A stretch of DNA of 64,000 nt, taken from contig NC_012968.1 in the NCBI RefSeq assembly GCF_000023705.1, positions 1,240,001-1,304,000 of the forward strand, in the 5' to 3' direction. Position 1 is the first letter of the stretch. Every line of letters starts with the position of its first letter. Positions 63,309 to 64,000 of the stretch are shown one piece after another. The notes under the pieces were generated by a model. It was given only the letters and a program-made list of their open reading frames with translations, had not been told where the DNA came from and did no database searches. Origin of the DNA: Methylotenera mobilis JLW8. Lineage in GTDB: Bacteria; Pseudomonadota; Gammaproteobacteria; Burkholderiales; Methylophilaceae. The position numbers and the translations under genes were made by a program.

Positions 63309-64000
63309 ATGCCGATAACTGCAATACGACTATCTCCACTACTGATTGTAATGCTGCTCACTAGCTGCGCTGGATTTTTGCAGCCTCATGATCAAACTAC
63401 GCTAAACACAATCAAAGATGAGTTAACAGTTGGGGCTGAAACAAAGTCCACTAAGTCTGTTACGCCAGTAGAAATCAATGACGCACTACTACCACCATTA
63501 AAAATTGAAATCCCAAAAGCTACCGCCAAAAAACTTGAACAACGTTTTGATTTAGTCATTAACAACGCCCCGGCAAATCAGGTTTTGATGGGGATTGTAG
63601 GTGGAACACGTTACAGCATGTTGGTGCATCCCGACATTAAAGGAGATATCTCGGTTAATTTAAAAGATGTCACTGTCTTTGAGGCTCTAGACGCTTTAAG
63701 AGAGCTTTATGGCTACGAATATAAGATAGATGGCTCTCGCATCTTTATTGAGCAACAATCAATGCAAACCCGAGTATTTCAAGTGAATTACATTGTTGGG
63801 CAACGTAAGGGCGCATCTGATATACGCGTCACATCAGGCTCGATTAGTGGTGGCAGCCAAAACAATCAGCAAGGTGCTAATAGCACTGGAGCTACTTCAC
63901 AAGTATCAAACAACATTAGTGGTGGCGCCAACAACAACCGTACCTTTACTAGCTCAAGTATTAACACTACGTCCAATAACGATTTTTGGCGTGATTTAAC
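63309..64000 (+). CDS. mshL: MSHA outer membrane secretin MshL (partial, runs off window)
   Basis: N-terminal 230 residues of the pilus secretin. The open frame runs from ATG 63309 to the window end. It begins with a lipoprotein signal with lipobox LLTSC (Cys20). An STN-like domain follows (FDLVINNAPANQVLMGIVGGT, ISVNLKDVTVFEALDALRELYGYEYKIDGSRIFI, at about 75-155). A Ser/Gly/Asn-rich linker leads toward the secretin core, which lies outside. It follows mshK by 37 bases, matching the order I-J-K-L of other MSHA loci. Confidence 0.9.
   Translation, partial: MPITAIRLSPLLIVMLLTSCAGFLQPHDQTTLNTIKDELTVGAETKSTKSVTPVEINDALLPPLKIEIPKATAKKLEQRFDLVINNAPANQVLMGIVGGTRYSMLVHPDIKGDISVNLKDVTVFEALDALRELYGYEYKIDGSRIFIEQQSMQTRVFQVNYIVGQRKGASDIRVTSGSISGGSQNNQQGANSTGATSQVSNNISGGANNNRTFTSSSINTTSNNDFWRDL

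Noticed and set aside
1-64000. CRISPR arrays, insertion sequences, prophage or toxin-antitoxin genes
   Set aside because: I found no regularly spaced repeats, transposase or integrase motifs, phage structural genes or paired small toxin-antitoxin ORFs on either strand.

Overview
The window looks like a chromosome segment of a moderately AT-rich betaproteobacterium, most likely Methylophilaceae (Methylotenera/Methylophilus-like). This rests on gene order and remembered protein similarity, not on a search. Supporting points are the yceD-rpmF-plsX-fabHD block, a two-subunit pyruvate carboxylase, the rpsB-tsf-pyrH-frr-uppS-cdsA-dxr-rseP-bamA-skp-lpxD-fabZ-lpxAB-rnhB run, the rpsF-priB-rpsR-rplI-dnaB-alr-radA run, and hpnCDE squalene genes. 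I see no insertion sequence, prophage or CRISPR array.

Layout. 1-3.6 kb (minus): fatty-acid initiation genes (yceD, rpmF, plsX, fabH, partial fabD), with a perfect 17-bp inverted repeat between rpmF and plsX. 3.9-10.2 kb (plus): pyruvate carboxylase subunits A and B, a Maf/YceF pyrophosphatase, a secreted DUF4139 protein and a short RsmI-like methyltransferase. 10.2-25.0 kb (minus): translation factors, isoprenoid and phospholipid precursor genes, outer-membrane assembly and lipid A genes. 25.2-29.7 kb: an HDOD protein, then map and glnD. 29.7-31.9 kb (minus): two tandem small cupins, tRNA-Ser, peptide deformylase and a methylthioinosine/MTA phosphorylase. 32.1-35.2 kb (plus): hpnC-hpnD-hpnE. 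35.3-43.0 kb (minus): radA, alr, dnaB, the rpsF ribosomal operon and uvrB. 43.3-49.4 kb: a secreted trypsin-like protease with a TPR tail, an aminotransferase, an AsmA-like protein, two identical tRNA-Asn genes, an LRR/protein-kinase fusion and a YhcH-family protein.

49.6-64.0 kb (plus) is a compact MSHA-type type IV pilus locus in the order E-G-F-B-A-C-D-O-P-Q-I-(PilN-like)-J-K-L, with mshL running off the window. It encodes a c-di-GMP-type extension ATPase, a platform protein, major and minor prepilins, a large adhesin-like MshQ, the inner-membrane alignment complex and the secretin.

The most striking observation is in mshQ. Its reading frame is broken inside a LamG-like domain at a run of eight T residues. 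That run ends in a textbook -1 slippery heptamer (T TTT TTA) followed at once by a zero-frame TGA, and the -1 frame continues for 796 residues. The site could be a homopolymer sequencing error, a phase-variable tract, transcriptional slippage or programmed frameshifting. Sequence alone cannot decide, but each option can be tested.
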